Source: Planctomycetota bacterium (lineage in GTDB: Bacteria > Planctomycetota > MHYJ01 > WSZJ01 > JACPWG01). Taken from it: 53,406 bases of DNA. How positions within the stretch are numbered: the first letter of the stretch is position 1; every line of letters begins with the position of its first letter. Positions 42,830 to 51,439 of the stretch are shown here, piece after piece. The position numbers were made by a program, and so were the translations under genes. The DNA lies in contig JACPWG010000072.1 in NCBI GenBank assembly GCA_016197205.1, forward strand, positions 1-53,406, written 5' to 3'. Below the pieces are notes generated by a model. That model was not told the DNA's origin and did not search any database. It was given only the letters and a program-made list of their open reading frames with translations.

Positions 42830-45493
42830 ATGTCCGAGACGAAGTACGAGTTCGCGAAGATCGAGCCCAAGTGGCAGGACGCTTGGGAACGATCGGGCAT
42901 CTTCCGCATGGAACCCGACTCCGACAAGCCCCGGCACTACTGCCTCACCATGTTCCCCTACCCGTCCGGCACGCTCCACGTCGGCCACGGGCGGAACTAC
43001 ATCCTCGGCGATGCCGTCGCCCGGTACAAGCTCATGAAGGGGTACAACCTCCTCGCCCCGATGGGGTGGGACGCCTTCGGCCTGCCCGCCGAGAACGCCG
43101 CCATCCGCGAGGACGTGCACCCGCGCACCTTCACCGAGACCAACATCTCGCACATGAAGAAGCAGTTCCAGAGCTGGGGCGTGCTGTACGACTGGAGCCG
43201 CGAGCTCGCGACCTGCAACCCGGAATACTACAAGTGGAACCAGTGGCTCTTCCTGCTCCTCTTCAAGAAGGGGCTCGCCTACCGCAAGCACGGGCCCGTC
43301 AACTGGTGCCCGAGCTGCGAGACCGTCCTCGCCAACGAGCAGGTCGTCGAAGGCAAGTGCGAGCGCTGCGAAGCCGAGATCGAGCAGAAGGACCTGGAGC
43401 AGTGGTACCTCAAGATCACCGACTACGCCGAGCGGCTCCTTGACGACCTCGACCAGCTCGAGGGCTGGTCCGAGCAGGCGAAGACGCTCCAGGAAAACTG
43501 GATCGGTCGGAGCGAGGGCTCCGAAATCCAGTTCGTCCTTGAGGGGACCGAGGACGTCGTGCCCGTTTTCACGACGCGACCGGACACGGTCTACGGCGTG
43601 ACCTTCCTCGTCCTCGCCCCCGAGCACCCGCTCGTCGCGAAGATCGCGGGGGAGGGAGAGCACAAGGACGAGATCATGGAATTCGTCGAGCGCGTCCGCG
43701 CGGAGAGCCGCCTCGAGCGGACCTCGCCCGACTCTCAGAAGGAAGGGCTCTTCCTGCACGCGCACGTGATCAACCCGCTCACGAGCGAGCGCGTCCAACT
43801 CTGGACCGCGAACTACGCCGTGATGGACTACGGCACCGGCGCGGTCATGGGCGTCCCCGCGCACGACCAGCGCGACTACCTCTTCGCGCGGAAGTACAAG
43901 CTCCCGATCAAGGTCGTCATCCAGCCCGCCGGCCAGACGCTGGACCCGAAGACGATGATCCAGGCGTACGAAGGCCAGGGCATGCAGGTCAACTCGAACG
44001 AGTTCACCGGCCTGCCGAACGTCTTCGCGATGATGAAGATCACCCAGGCGCTCGAGGAAAACGAGGTGGGGAAGGCGACCGTGCACTACCGGCTCCGGGA
44101 CTGGCTCATTTCGCGGCAGCGGTACTGGGGGACGCCGATCCCGATCGTCTACTGCGAGAAGTGCGGGGTCGTGCCGGTCCCCGAGCACCAGCTCCCGGTC
44201 CTGCTGCCGCCGAACGCCGATTTCAAGCAGCGCGGCGGCCAGAGCCCGCTCGCGGGCGTCGAGAGCTTCGTGAACACGAGCTGCCCGACGTGCGGGCACA
44301 AGGCCCGGCGCGAGACCGACACGATGGACACGTTCGTGGACTCGAGCTGGTACTTCCTCCGCTACCTCTCCCCGAAGGAAGACAAGAAGGCCTTCGACTC
44401 CGAGGAGGTCAACAAGTGGCTCCCCGTCGACATCTACATCGGCGGCGTGGAGCACGCGACGAAGCACCTGATCTATGCGCGGTTCATCACGAAGGTGCTC
44501 TACGATTTCATGCTCGTGGAGTTCGAGGAGCCCTTCAAGATCCTCTTCAACCAAGGGCTCATCGGCCGCTCCTCCAACTGGTGCGACACGTGCCGGTCTT
44601 ACAAGTGGGACCGGGACGTAAAGGGGCTTGTGCAGGCGAAGGAGGAGGGGGGGGCCGCAACCGAGGGGAAAGGCGTGGCGGCGGTGGCGCAGGCCGAGGA
44701 GCCGGAGTGCGCGAGCTGCGGGAGCCCGGTGGAGATCCGGTTCGAGAAGATGTCGAAGTCGAAGCTGAACGTGGTGAGCCCGGACGAGCTCATCAAGCAA
44801 TACGGAGCGGACACGGAGCGGCTGTACACGCTCTTCGTGGGCCCGCCGGACAAGGAGGCGGAGTGGAGCGACCGCGGGGTGATCGGCGCGCACCGGTTCC
44901 TGTACCGGGTATGGGAGACCGTGACCGAGCACCTGGAGCGGGTGAAGGACGCGGCCGAACGGCCGGCGGCCGGGGCCGACCTGCCGGACGCGATCGTGGA
45001 CCTTCGCCGCAAGGTGCACCAGACGATCCAGAAGGTGACGGCGGACATGGAGGGGGACTACAAGTTCAACACCTCCATCTCGGCCGTCATGGAGTTGGTG
45101 AGCGAGATCAAGAAGATCGAGTCGTATGAGGCCGCGGGGCCGGCGGGTTTGGCCGCGCTGCGCGAGGCGCTGGAGGCGGTGATCCTGCTGCTTTCGCCCT
45201 TCACGCCGCACGTCACGGAGGAACTCTGGGAAATGCTCGGCCACAACGAGAGCGTCCTGGGGACCGCGTGGCCGGAGTTCGACAAGGAGGCCGTGAAGGA
45301 GCCGACCGTGGAGATCGCCGTGCAGGTGAACGGCAAGCTCCGCAGCCGGATCACGATCCAATCGACGCTGGAGGAGGACGAGCTGCGCAAGCTGGTCCTC
45401 GCCGACGAGAAGGTGGCGAAGGTCCTGGAGGGGAAGACGCCGAAGGACGTGATCGTGGTGCCGCGACGGCTGGTGAACGTGGTGGTGGAATAG
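42830..45493 (+). CDS. leuS: Leucine--tRNA ligase
   Basis: ATG 42830 with ggaaggag upstream gives 887 residues, the bacterial LeuRS size. It charges tRNA-Leu with leucine in the cytoplasm. The HIGH motif is PYPSGTLHVGHG at ~43-54 and the KMSKS loop is KMSKSKLN at ~640. The editing (CP1) domain contains TTRPDTVYGVTF and GTGAVMGVPAHDQRDY. Two pairs of cysteines (CEKCG, then CPTCG) suggest a zinc-binding insert. An insertion of charged, low-complexity sequence near ~605-625 (KEEGGAATEGKG) precedes a further CASCG. A terminator follows the gene. Confidence 0.97.
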   Translation: MSETKYEFAKIEPKWQDAWERSGIFRMEPDSDKPRHYCLTMFPYPSGTLHVGHGRNYILGDAVARYKLMKGYNLLAPMGWDAFGLPAENAAIREDVHPRTFTETNISHMKKQFQSWGVLYDWSRELATCNPEYYKWNQWLFLLLFKKGLAYRKHGPVNWCPSCETVLANEQVVEGKCERCEAEIEQKDLEQWYLKITDYAERLLDDLDQLEGWSEQAKTLQENWIGRSEGSEIQFVLEGTEDVVPVFTTRPDTVYGVTFLVLAPEHPLVAKIAGEGEHKDEIMEFVERVRAESRLERTSPDSQKEGLFLHAHVINPLTSERVQLWTANYAVMDYGTGAVMGVPAHDQRDYLFARKYKLPIKVVIQPAGQTLDPKTMIQAYEGQGMQVNSNEFTGLPNVFAMMKITQALEENEVGKATVHYRLRDWLISRQRYWGTPIPIVYCEKCGVVPVPEHQLPVLLPPNADFKQRGGQSPLAGVESFVNTSCPTCGHKARRETDTMDTFVDSSWYFLRYLSPKEDKKAFDSEEVNKWLPVDIYIGGVEHATKHLIYARFITKVLYDFMLVEFEEPFKILFNQGLIGRSSNWCDTCRSYKWDRDVKGLVQAKEEGGAATEGKGVAAVAQAEEPECASCGSPVEIRFEKMSKSKLNVVSPDELIKQYGADTERLYTLFVGPPDKEAEWSDRGVIGAHRFLYRVWETVTEHLERVKDAAERPAAGADLPDAIVDLRRKVHQTIQKVTADMEGDYKFNTSISAVMELVSEIKKIESYEAAGPAGLAALREALEAVILLLSPFTPHVTEELWEMLGHNESVLGTAWPEFDKEAVKEPTVEIAVQVNGKLRSRITIQSTLEEDELRKLVLADEKVAKVLEGKTPKDVIVVPRRLVNVVVE

Positions 45494-45674
45494 CCGAGGG
45501 GGGGGCGTGGGGAGGGGGGCGGCGGCGGGTGAAGCCTGAGCGGCTACGGCGGCCGCGGCGCCGGCCCGCACGGAACCGCGAGCGTCAGCGAGCGGCCTCG
45601 CGGCATTCGCAAGTCACGCCCCTTGCACTCTCGCGCCCGGGGTTCGACCCCCCCGCGCGACAACCGGACCTTTC

Positions 45675-45712
45675 GACGGCCCGGGGTTGAACCCCCGGGC
45701 CGTCTTTCCTTT
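45675..45712 (+). terminator. Rho-independent terminator of leuS
   Basis: gacggcccgggg-ttgaac-ccccgggccgtc forms a perfect 12-bp stem followed by tttccttt, about 180 bp after the leuS stop. Confidence 0.8.
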
Positions 45713-45749
45713 GCGAGGTCGCGATCCACCTAGCCGAATCCGGCATCGC

Positions 45750-45777
45750 CGATTTATGTGGAGCTTCACATAAATCG
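45750..45777. repeat. 11-bp perfect palindromic site
   Basis: cgatttatgtg-gagctt-cacataaatcg. The AT-rich symmetric site in a GC-rich genome looks like a recombinase or transposon end and touches the IstB-like fragment. Confidence 0.6.
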
Positions 45778-45875
45778 ACGAGGTCGGCTACGTCGAGGTC
45801 GAGCCGGTCCAGGTGGGCCTGGTTTTTACGCTGCTGCACAAACGGAACCCGGCCCCCTACCAGGCGATCACCTGA
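45774..45875 (+). pseudogene. IstB-like (IS21 helper ATPase) fragment
   Basis: The frame reads IDEVGYVEVEPVQVGLVFTL then LHKRNPAPYQAIT before a stop. This resembles the Walker B region of the IS21-family helper ATPase IstB (DE-GY, then F-L---R). A stop codon lies directly before it in frame. Only 33 codons remain, so the call is tentative. Confidence 0.4.
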
Positions 45876-45900
45876 TAGGGGGCCGGTCTGTTTCTTCTCT
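45849..45900. terminator. Terminator-like hairpin between leuS and porin
   Basis: ccggccccctaccagg-cgatca-cctgatagggggccgg pairs over 16 positions with one mismatch and is followed by tctgtttcttctct. It could stop transcription from both sides. Confidence 0.6.
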
Positions 45901-45956
45901 CCCCGCGGCGGGGATCAGCGGACTTTCCGCCGCGCCGCGTCTGGCCCGTCCATCGC

Positions 45957-46155
45957 TCAATCGCCTTCGGATCGCCGGTCCGGAGCAGCAGGCCGCGCGG
46001 AGGAACCGTGGGGTTCAGTACCGCCCCACAGAATTGGGTGACCAATTTCCTCGGCGATTTCGGCCGCCTGCTTCGTTGCACTCGCTCGACGTAGTTCTCC
46101 GTTACTACGCCTCGCTCGCGCGCCTCGCGGGCGGCCGAACTTGCCTTCGGCTATG
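45957..46155. mobile_element. Inserted sequence that replaces the porin 3' end
   Basis: From about 46155 leftwards the sequence leaves the porin family and becomes repeat-like (gcgagcgaggcgtagtaac, ggaaattggtcacccaatt). No other frame restores a porin ending. A small insertion or recombination at this point is the simplest reading. Its exact left limit is not clear. Confidence 0.45.
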
Positions 46156-47528
46156 CCCCCGACCGGGATGTCGTCCCAGAAGTCGTTGTGGAAGTAGTTG
46201 ACCGAGACGCGCGTGTTCGGGTTCAGCCACCAGTTCACGCCCGCGGTCCAGTTGTCGAGCCCCTCGGTGGAGTTCCCGGTGTTCGCGAAGCCACGGGCGA
46301 AGATGTCGTCATCCACCCAGAATTGCGAGTACCGAAGGGCCAACTCGATCTGTCCGGGGCCGCCGTCGGAGCCGAAGTTCTTCGCCGGTTTGCGCCGGTC
46401 GTACGCCGGGCTCTCCCCGGTGACGACCCAGAGTCCCTCGACGTAGTAGGAGGTGAAGTCGATTCCCTCGTCCGAAACCACGCCGTTGACGGCACGGTTC
46501 AGCTCGAGGTCCTGCCAGGTCGCCTCCCCCTGCAGCTTGAAGGGGCCGTAGGTCCAGGCCCCTTCGACGTTCCAGCGCGTCCTGTCGCCCCGGGCGCGCA
46601 CGCCGGCGTTCATCGCGAGGAAGGTCGTGGCGGAATCGAGGGTGGTGAAGTTCCCCTGGTTCTGCTTCTGGTTGCCGTCGGTCACCGCGGCGCCGATTCG
46701 CAGGCCTTTGAGGAGGGCGTTGTCGTCCGGCAGGAAGGGGCGGAGGACGATACGGGCCGCAAGGTCCTTGTCGTCGTTCGCGTCCGCGGCGTTGTTCTTC
46801 CCGTTCCCGTTGAAGAAGCCTAGGGCGTACTCGATTCGGCCGTCCCAGCACTTGCCGGCAAGCTGGACGCCGAGGTCCCGGCCGGGGGTCAGAAGATCCA
46901 TGGGCGACCGCTCGACGAAATCGATGAAGCGGGCGGAGGTGAGCTGCTGGAGCGAGAAGGGCTCCTTCAACTGCCCCACGCGGAGGCCGAGCCAGGGGAG
47001 CTTCTTCCACCCCACGAAGCCGTCCTGGAGCTGCGCGGCGCCCTTCCCGAAGTCCGCCTGGACCTTGAACTCGTAATCTTTGTAGACGGTCCCCTCCATC
47101 TCCAGGCGGGCCTCGCGCACGAAGAAGCTGTCGTTGTCGCGCGTATGGTCGATAAAGAACCGCGACTGCGTGAGGAGACGGCCGCCGATGTGGGCCTCGA
47201 AGTTGCCGTCCTCGGCCTTGACCTTGAGGCCCTCTTTGAAGGAGGCGTGGATGGCCACCCCATCCTTCTTCGCCTCTGCGGGAGGCGTCCCGATCTTCCC
47301 CGCGCCGGTGGCCGCCCCTGCGACGGGTGCCTTCTTCAGCTCGTTCACCTCGGCGCGCAGGGCCTGGTTCTCCAGGAGGAGCCCGCGCATCTGGGCCTCG
47401 AGCGTGAGGAGACGCTGCTCCGCGTCGCCCGCGGCGGGCGTCGCCTCCGGTCCCTGCCCGGCCTGGGCCCAGGCCGGCGGCGCGCACGCCAGCGCGAGAA
47501 CGAGGATGACTCCCCATGGGGTCCGCAT
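45957..47528 (-). CDS. OprO/OprP-like porin with a replaced C-terminus
   Basis: The ATG at 47528-47526 has a strong aggaggt, giving 523 residues. A signal peptide (LVLALACAPPAWA) is followed by a coiled coil (LEAQMRGLLLENQALRAEVN) and a phosphate-selective-porin-type barrel (GGRLLTQSRFFID, FVREARLEMEGTVYKDYEFK, LGLRVGQLKEPFSLQQLTSA, NWWLNPNTRVSVNYFHNDFW). The barrel breaks off after DDIPVGG. The last ~65 residues (IAEGKFGRPRGARARRSNGE onward) are basic and low complexity, and the final strand with terminal Phe needed for assembly is missing. It lies 152 bp after the molybdoenzyme operon. Function is doubtful unless the damage is in the assembly. Confidence 0.8.
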   Translation of the reverse strand: MRTPWGVILVLALACAPPAWAQAGQGPEATPAAGDAEQRLLTLEAQMRGLLLENQALRAEVNELKKAPVAGAATGAGKIGTPPAEAKKDGVAIHASFKEGLKVKAEDGNFEAHIGGRLLTQSRFFIDHTRDNDSFFVREARLEMEGTVYKDYEFKVQADFGKGAAQLQDGFVGWKKLPWLGLRVGQLKEPFSLQQLTSARFIDFVERSPMDLLTPGRDLGVQLAGKCWDGRIEYALGFFNGNGKNNAADANDDKDLAARIVLRPFLPDDNALLKGLRIGAAVTDGNQKQNQGNFTTLDSATTFLAMNAGVRARGDRTRWNVEGAWTYGPFKLQGEATWQDLELNRAVNGVVSDEGIDFTSYYVEGLWVVTGESPAYDRRKPAKNFGSDGGPGQIELALRYSQFWVDDDIFARGFANTGNSTEGLDNWTAGVNWWLNPNTRVSVNYFHNDFWDDIPVGGIAEGKFGRPRGARARRSNGELRRASATKQAAEIAEEIGHPILWGGTEPHGSSARPAAPDRRSEGD

Positions 47529-47644
47529 CAGACACCTCCTCTAGATGACGAGACTGCTCGGCTTTCTACTCTCTCCTCGTTCTTATCGGCGATCTCCCGT
47601 TCGTGCTTGAAGGTCGCCGGGCGGCGCCGCGGACGCCGGCGCAT
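47528..47644 (-). CDS. Possible 38-residue basic small protein
   Basis: ATG 47644-47642 opens a 39-codon frame whose TGA overlaps the porin ATG (tgatg). The peptide begins MRRRPRRRPATFKHEREIAD. A gaggagaaggg lies ~9 nt before the ATG. The overlap could couple translation to the porin. It may be chance; I do not recognise it. Confidence 0.3.
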   Translation of the reverse strand: MRRRPRRRPATFKHEREIADKNEERVESRAVSSSRGGV

Positions 47645-47680
47645 GGTGGCATCCCTTCTCCTCGCCACACCAGATGACGC

Positions 47681-50146
47681 TCACGCCCGGTAGATGCGCA
47701 CGCAACACTGCTTGTGCATGGCCTGTCCGCCTATGGGGTCCGCCCGGGTGGGTCGCAGGCCGCTGTCCGACGATCCCCTTCCCTTGGCCTCCTCGCCGAG
47801 GGCCCAGTGGCCGAAGCCGTGCTGCGTCCCCACCACCTCGGGGTGGATCTCCTCCGTGAGGTGCACCGTCACCTTCATCTTCCCGAACTTCGACTCCACC
47901 CAGGCCTGATCGCCGTCCCTGAGGCCGAGGCGCGCCCCGGTCTTCGTGTTGACCTGGAGGGGGTTGCCAGGCTGCAGCTCCAGGAGCCAGCGGTTGTTCT
48001 GGGTGCGGCTGTGCGTATGGGTGGCCTCTTTCCAGTTGATCAGGTAGAGGGGGTACTGGGCGTCCGGTTGCCAGTCCCTGGGCTCGTAAACCGGGAGGTC
48101 TGCACAGGGCTTCCCCTCGGCATCCTTCTTGCCCGTCAGGCAGGTGAGCACGAACTCCACCTTGCCGGTGGGGGTCGCGAACCCCTTCACGGCCTTGCCG
48201 CCGATCCGGGTGCCGATCTTCTTGCCCCCCTGGTCTTTCGGCTTGTCCCAGAGCTGCTCGACCTCGATGCCGCCGACCTGGGTCTTCACGCACGTGGCCT
48301 TGGCGAGATCCTCGGTCGACATCTCCTTCCTGTATTTCTCGTACTTCGTCCCCCCCTTGTCCACCCAGGTGGCGCCGGGCAGGGCCTTGATCTCCTCCAG
48401 GGTCATCTTCGGCGCTCCGTTCTTGGACTCGGAGGAGAGGTACTCCTCGTACCAGGCGGAGAGGCTCTCGACCGGCCGGCCCGATAGCGCCCCGATCCGG
48501 AAGAACTCCTTGCCGTCCTGGTCCCTGAGGCCCAGCCGCCGCCCCAGCTCGCAGATGAACTCGTACTCGGCCGGCTGGCCGAAGATGGGCTTCACCACGG
48601 GCTGTCTCAACGCGAGCACCGGCCAGGTCACCCATTGGGTGTTCCAGTCGTAGCGCTCCAGGAAGAGTGTCCCTGGAACGACGATGTCCGCGAACTGGGC
48701 CGTCTCGGAGAGGAAGATGTCGTTGACGACGAGGAACTCGAGGTTGGAGAGGGCCTTCGCGACCGTCTCCGTCCCCGGCACGCTCATCATGGGGTTCTGG
48801 AAGACGATCATCCCCATCTTGGCCGGGTAGTTCCCGGTCCCCTCGGCCAGCTTCTTGAAGATCTCGCAGTAGACCCCTGAGCCGTGGAACATCGGGTAGA
48901 GCTTGTTGTCGTCGGCGAAGCGGGGGGCCTTGGGTTTGTCCGCGTGCAGGTGCCCGTGGGCATTCCCCTTCTTGTTTGGCAGATGCAGGGTCCCCGGCCG
49001 GTCGTAGCTCCCCGTAAGCGCGTTCAGGCAGGCGATCGCGGCGCCCCCGTGGACGGCGTTGGAGTGCTGGCCGGGGCCCGACCAGACGTCCGCCAGGGAG
49101 GGTTGCGTCGTGGCGAACTCGCGTGCGATCCGCTCGATGGTCCCCGCCGGCACGGTCGAGATCTTCTCGGCCCAGGCCGGCGTCTTGTCCTTCACGTAGT
49201 CGGAGAAGCGGTCGAAGCCGTGGGTCCACTCCTCCACGAACTTCTTGTCATAGAGGCCGTCGCGAATGATCACGTGGGCCATGGCGAGGGCCATCGCGCC
49301 GTCGGTCGACGGGCGGATCGGGATCCACTCCTGGGCCTTGCGCGCCGTCGCCGAGAAGTAGGGGTCCACGACCACGAGCTTTGCGCCGCGCTCCTGACCG
49401 CGGGTGAGGATGCGCGGCAGGAGGCTCCACTTGGTGGCCCCGAGGGGGTTCCATCCGAAGAGCAGGATGTAGCGGGACTGGATCGCGTCCATGAGCGGCC
49501 GCTCGTCCCCCGTCACGGCCTTGAACGAGGCCTTGCGCGCGGTATCGCAGAGGTTGGAGTGGTTGCTGTAGTTGGGGGTCCCGAAGAGCTGGCAGAAGTC
49601 CCCCTGGATATGCGTAAAGCTGTGGTCCTCGGACCACCAGAGCAGGGCCTCGGGGGTGCCGGCGTCCAGGAGCGCTTTCATCCGCCTCGCGATCTCCGAA
49701 TACGCCTCCTCCCAGGAGATCTCCGTCCAGCCCGGATCCACTCCGATCCCCTTCTTCGGGTTGGTCCGCCGCACGGGCCTCGCCAGACGGTCCGGATCGT
49801 ACAGCGTCATGATCCCGGCGTTCCCCTTGGGGCACATGGAGGCCCCCTCCGTCCGGCAGTTGGCGAAGAAGTCGTCGGAGATGTTGGAGAAACCGGCCGG
49901 GTTCGCATCGTTCGGCTTGATCCGGACGAGCCTGCCGTCCACGACCTGGCAAAGGATGCCGGTCTGCCCCCCGCACATGTTGCAGCAGGAGGGAATCCAG
50001 TCTCCCGACTTGATGTCGTAGCGGCGGTCCACCTCGGCCGCGAAGGCTTCGCTCGAGCGCGCGCCGAGGAGCGAAGAAAGGCCGAAGGCGGCGCCTCCCC
50101 CGAGGACGGATTTCGCGAGGAATCCCCTTCGTGTGGTTGCGCTCAT
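47681..50146 (-). CDS. psrA: Molybdopterin oxidoreductase catalytic subunit, PsrA/PhsA-like
   Basis: ATG 50146-50144 with ggaggtga gives 821 residues. A Tat signal (TTRRGFLAKS, ~4-13) sends the folded enzyme to the periplasm. A [4Fe-4S] cluster site is formed by CCNMCGGQTGILC (~54-66) and ASMCPKG (Cys105). NLCDTARK puts Cys200 as the likely molybdenum ligand, as in polysulfide and thiosulfate reductases, not the Ser or Asp of the DMSO and nitrate reductase types. The start overlaps the psrC stop (ATGA). It probably reduces a sulfur, arsenic or related oxyanion with quinol electrons passed by PsrC and PsrB. The substrate cannot be set by eye. Confidence 0.88.
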   Translation of the reverse strand: MSATTRRGFLAKSVLGGGAAFGLSSLLGARSSEAFAAEVDRRYDIKSGDWIPSCCNMCGGQTGILCQVVDGRLVRIKPNDANPAGFSNISDDFFANCRTEGASMCPKGNAGIMTLYDPDRLARPVRRTNPKKGIGVDPGWTEISWEEAYSEIARRMKALLDAGTPEALLWWSEDHSFTHIQGDFCQLFGTPNYSNHSNLCDTARKASFKAVTGDERPLMDAIQSRYILLFGWNPLGATKWSLLPRILTRGQERGAKLVVVDPYFSATARKAQEWIPIRPSTDGAMALAMAHVIIRDGLYDKKFVEEWTHGFDRFSDYVKDKTPAWAEKISTVPAGTIERIAREFATTQPSLADVWSGPGQHSNAVHGGAAIACLNALTGSYDRPGTLHLPNKKGNAHGHLHADKPKAPRFADDNKLYPMFHGSGVYCEIFKKLAEGTGNYPAKMGMIVFQNPMMSVPGTETVAKALSNLEFLVVNDIFLSETAQFADIVVPGTLFLERYDWNTQWVTWPVLALRQPVVKPIFGQPAEYEFICELGRRLGLRDQDGKEFFRIGALSGRPVESLSAWYEEYLSSESKNGAPKMTLEEIKALPGATWVDKGGTKYEKYRKEMSTEDLAKATCVKTQVGGIEVEQLWDKPKDQGGKKIGTRIGGKAVKGFATPTGKVEFVLTCLTGKKDAEGKPCADLPVYEPRDWQPDAQYPLYLINWKEATHTHSRTQNNRWLLELQPGNPLQVNTKTGARLGLRDGDQAWVESKFGKMKVTVHLTEEIHPEVVGTQHGFGHWALGEEAKGRGSSDSGLRPTRADPIGGQAMHKQCCVRIYRA

Positions 50147-51429
50147 GCCTCACCTCCGCCGCTACTTGCGGTAGCCGAATGTTCTTGCCCGTCCAGAGGC
50201 AGGCACTTCCTCACGAGTACGAACGCCAGCCAACCCAAGGCGCAAACACCGAGGCCGACCTGCCACTCCGTACTGTTCGGAAAATACCCGTAGGCGTACC
50301 GCATGTGGTGGTACGCCTCGGGAAGGGTTGGGAACATCGGGGTGATCTGAGCCGGGATGACGATATTGAGCCGTGCGCCGATGATCCCCAGCACGCCCAG
50401 CAATCCCGCGAACCCCAACCACTTCATGGACTGGCCGGTACGACGACCGCCCACGATCAGGATCGGGAGGAGTGTCCCGAGAGCCAACTGGAGTCCCCAG
50501 AATACCCACGAATACGGTCCGAAGAGGACCTGGCGCCAGCCGTCCGCGTGATGGGGAAGCCCGCCGTAGAAAACCACCAGGATCTCGGAGGCCAGGAGGA
50601 GAAGGTCGAAGCAGAGGATCCCAGTGGTCAGCCTTGCTAGAAGCCGGACGATCTTCCTCTTCTGCTCCTCGGGAACTTTCAAGGTGACCACGCTCAGGAA
50701 CGTCAGCAGGGCGCCGCCTGAGGCAAGTGCGGAGATGAGAAAGATGATGGGAAACAGGCCCGAGTACCAGAGAGCCCGGGCCTTGGTCACGGCAAAGATC
50801 GCGCCGACCCCTCCATGCACCGCGATCGCCACGGGGATCCCGAGGATCCCAAGCGCCTTCAGCCATCCCTGGTCCCTCGCTAGGGCCGCCGCGCTCGTGT
50901 TGCTGCTACCGAGCGTGAGCAGGCAGTACCAACGGGACATCGCCCCGCCCGCCGAGGCAAGCTCGATCAACCGGGGGCGCATCGCGAGGTAGAGCTCGAC
51001 CAGGACGACCAAAATGTAGAGGTTGTAGAAGATCCCCATCCACGCCATCGCCGACGTTGGGTTCATGTGGAGGATCACGTTCGCCAGGCGCGCCGGATGT
51101 CCCAGGTCCAGGATGATGAGAAGACCGCCGAGAAGCAGGCAACCGAGCGCCTGGAGGAGCGCCAGCGGGCCCACGGGCTTCAGGCTCTTCATGCCGAAGA
51201 CGTAGATCAACGTGGACAGCAGGAAGGAGCCGGCCGAGAGCCCCAGAAAAAAGATGTAGAGGGCGACCCACAGCCCCCACGGCACATGCTGCGTCGTCGC
51301 CAGGGCGCCATGCCCGTCCGCAAGCGTGCCGATGATCGCCTTCAGGCCGACCAACGACAGCGCGGCCAGGACCAGATAGCCGAGCAGTCGGAGCCCCCCG
51401 GCGGGCGCGTGGGTATTGGATTCGCTCAT
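50143..51429 (-). CDS. psrC: NrfD/PsrC family membrane quinol-interacting subunit
   Basis: The start at ATG 51429-51427 is chosen for its aaggaggat, giving 428 residues. About nine to ten membrane helices are visible, including LRLLGYLVLAALSLVGLKAI, VALYIFFLGLSAGSFLLSTL and WLGFAGLLGVLGIIGARLN. PsrC-type proteins bind menaquinol at the periplasmic side and hand electrons to the PsrB iron-sulfur subunit. The gene is between psrB (10-nt gap) and psrA (ATGA overlap). A symbol is given by family only. Confidence 0.9.
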   Translation of the reverse strand: MSESNTHAPAGGLRLLGYLVLAALSLVGLKAIIGTLADGHGALATTQHVPWGLWVALYIFFLGLSAGSFLLSTLIYVFGMKSLKPVGPLALLQALGCLLLGGLLIILDLGHPARLANVILHMNPTSAMAWMGIFYNLYILVVLVELYLAMRPRLIELASAGGAMSRWYCLLTLGSSNTSAAALARDQGWLKALGILGIPVAIAVHGGVGAIFAVTKARALWYSGLFPIIFLISALASGGALLTFLSVVTLKVPEEQKRKIVRLLARLTTGILCFDLLLLASEILVVFYGGLPHHADGWRQVLFGPYSWVFWGLQLALGTLLPILIVGGRRTGQSMKWLGFAGLLGVLGIIGARLNIVIPAQITPMFPTLPEAYHHMRYAYGYFPNSTEWQVGLGVCALGWLAFVLVRKCLPLDGQEHSATASSGGGEA

Positions 51430-51439
51430 GACATCCTCC

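Larger units (their letters stand above)
45494..45956. other. Convergent region after leuS with terminators and mobile-DNA remnants
   Basis: The region holds two strong terminator hairpins (45675-45712, 45849-45900), a perfect palindromic site (45750-45777) and a short IstB-like fragment (45774-45875). A T-arm-like motif (ggggttcgacc, 45639-45649) lacks the rest of a tRNA. Confidence 0.6.

Noticed and set aside
45590..45665. tRNA or tmRNA 3' end, suggested by ggggttcgaccccc
   Set aside because: The T-arm-like motif has a mismatch at the stem base, and no matching acceptor strand, D-arm or anticodon arm is found upstream.
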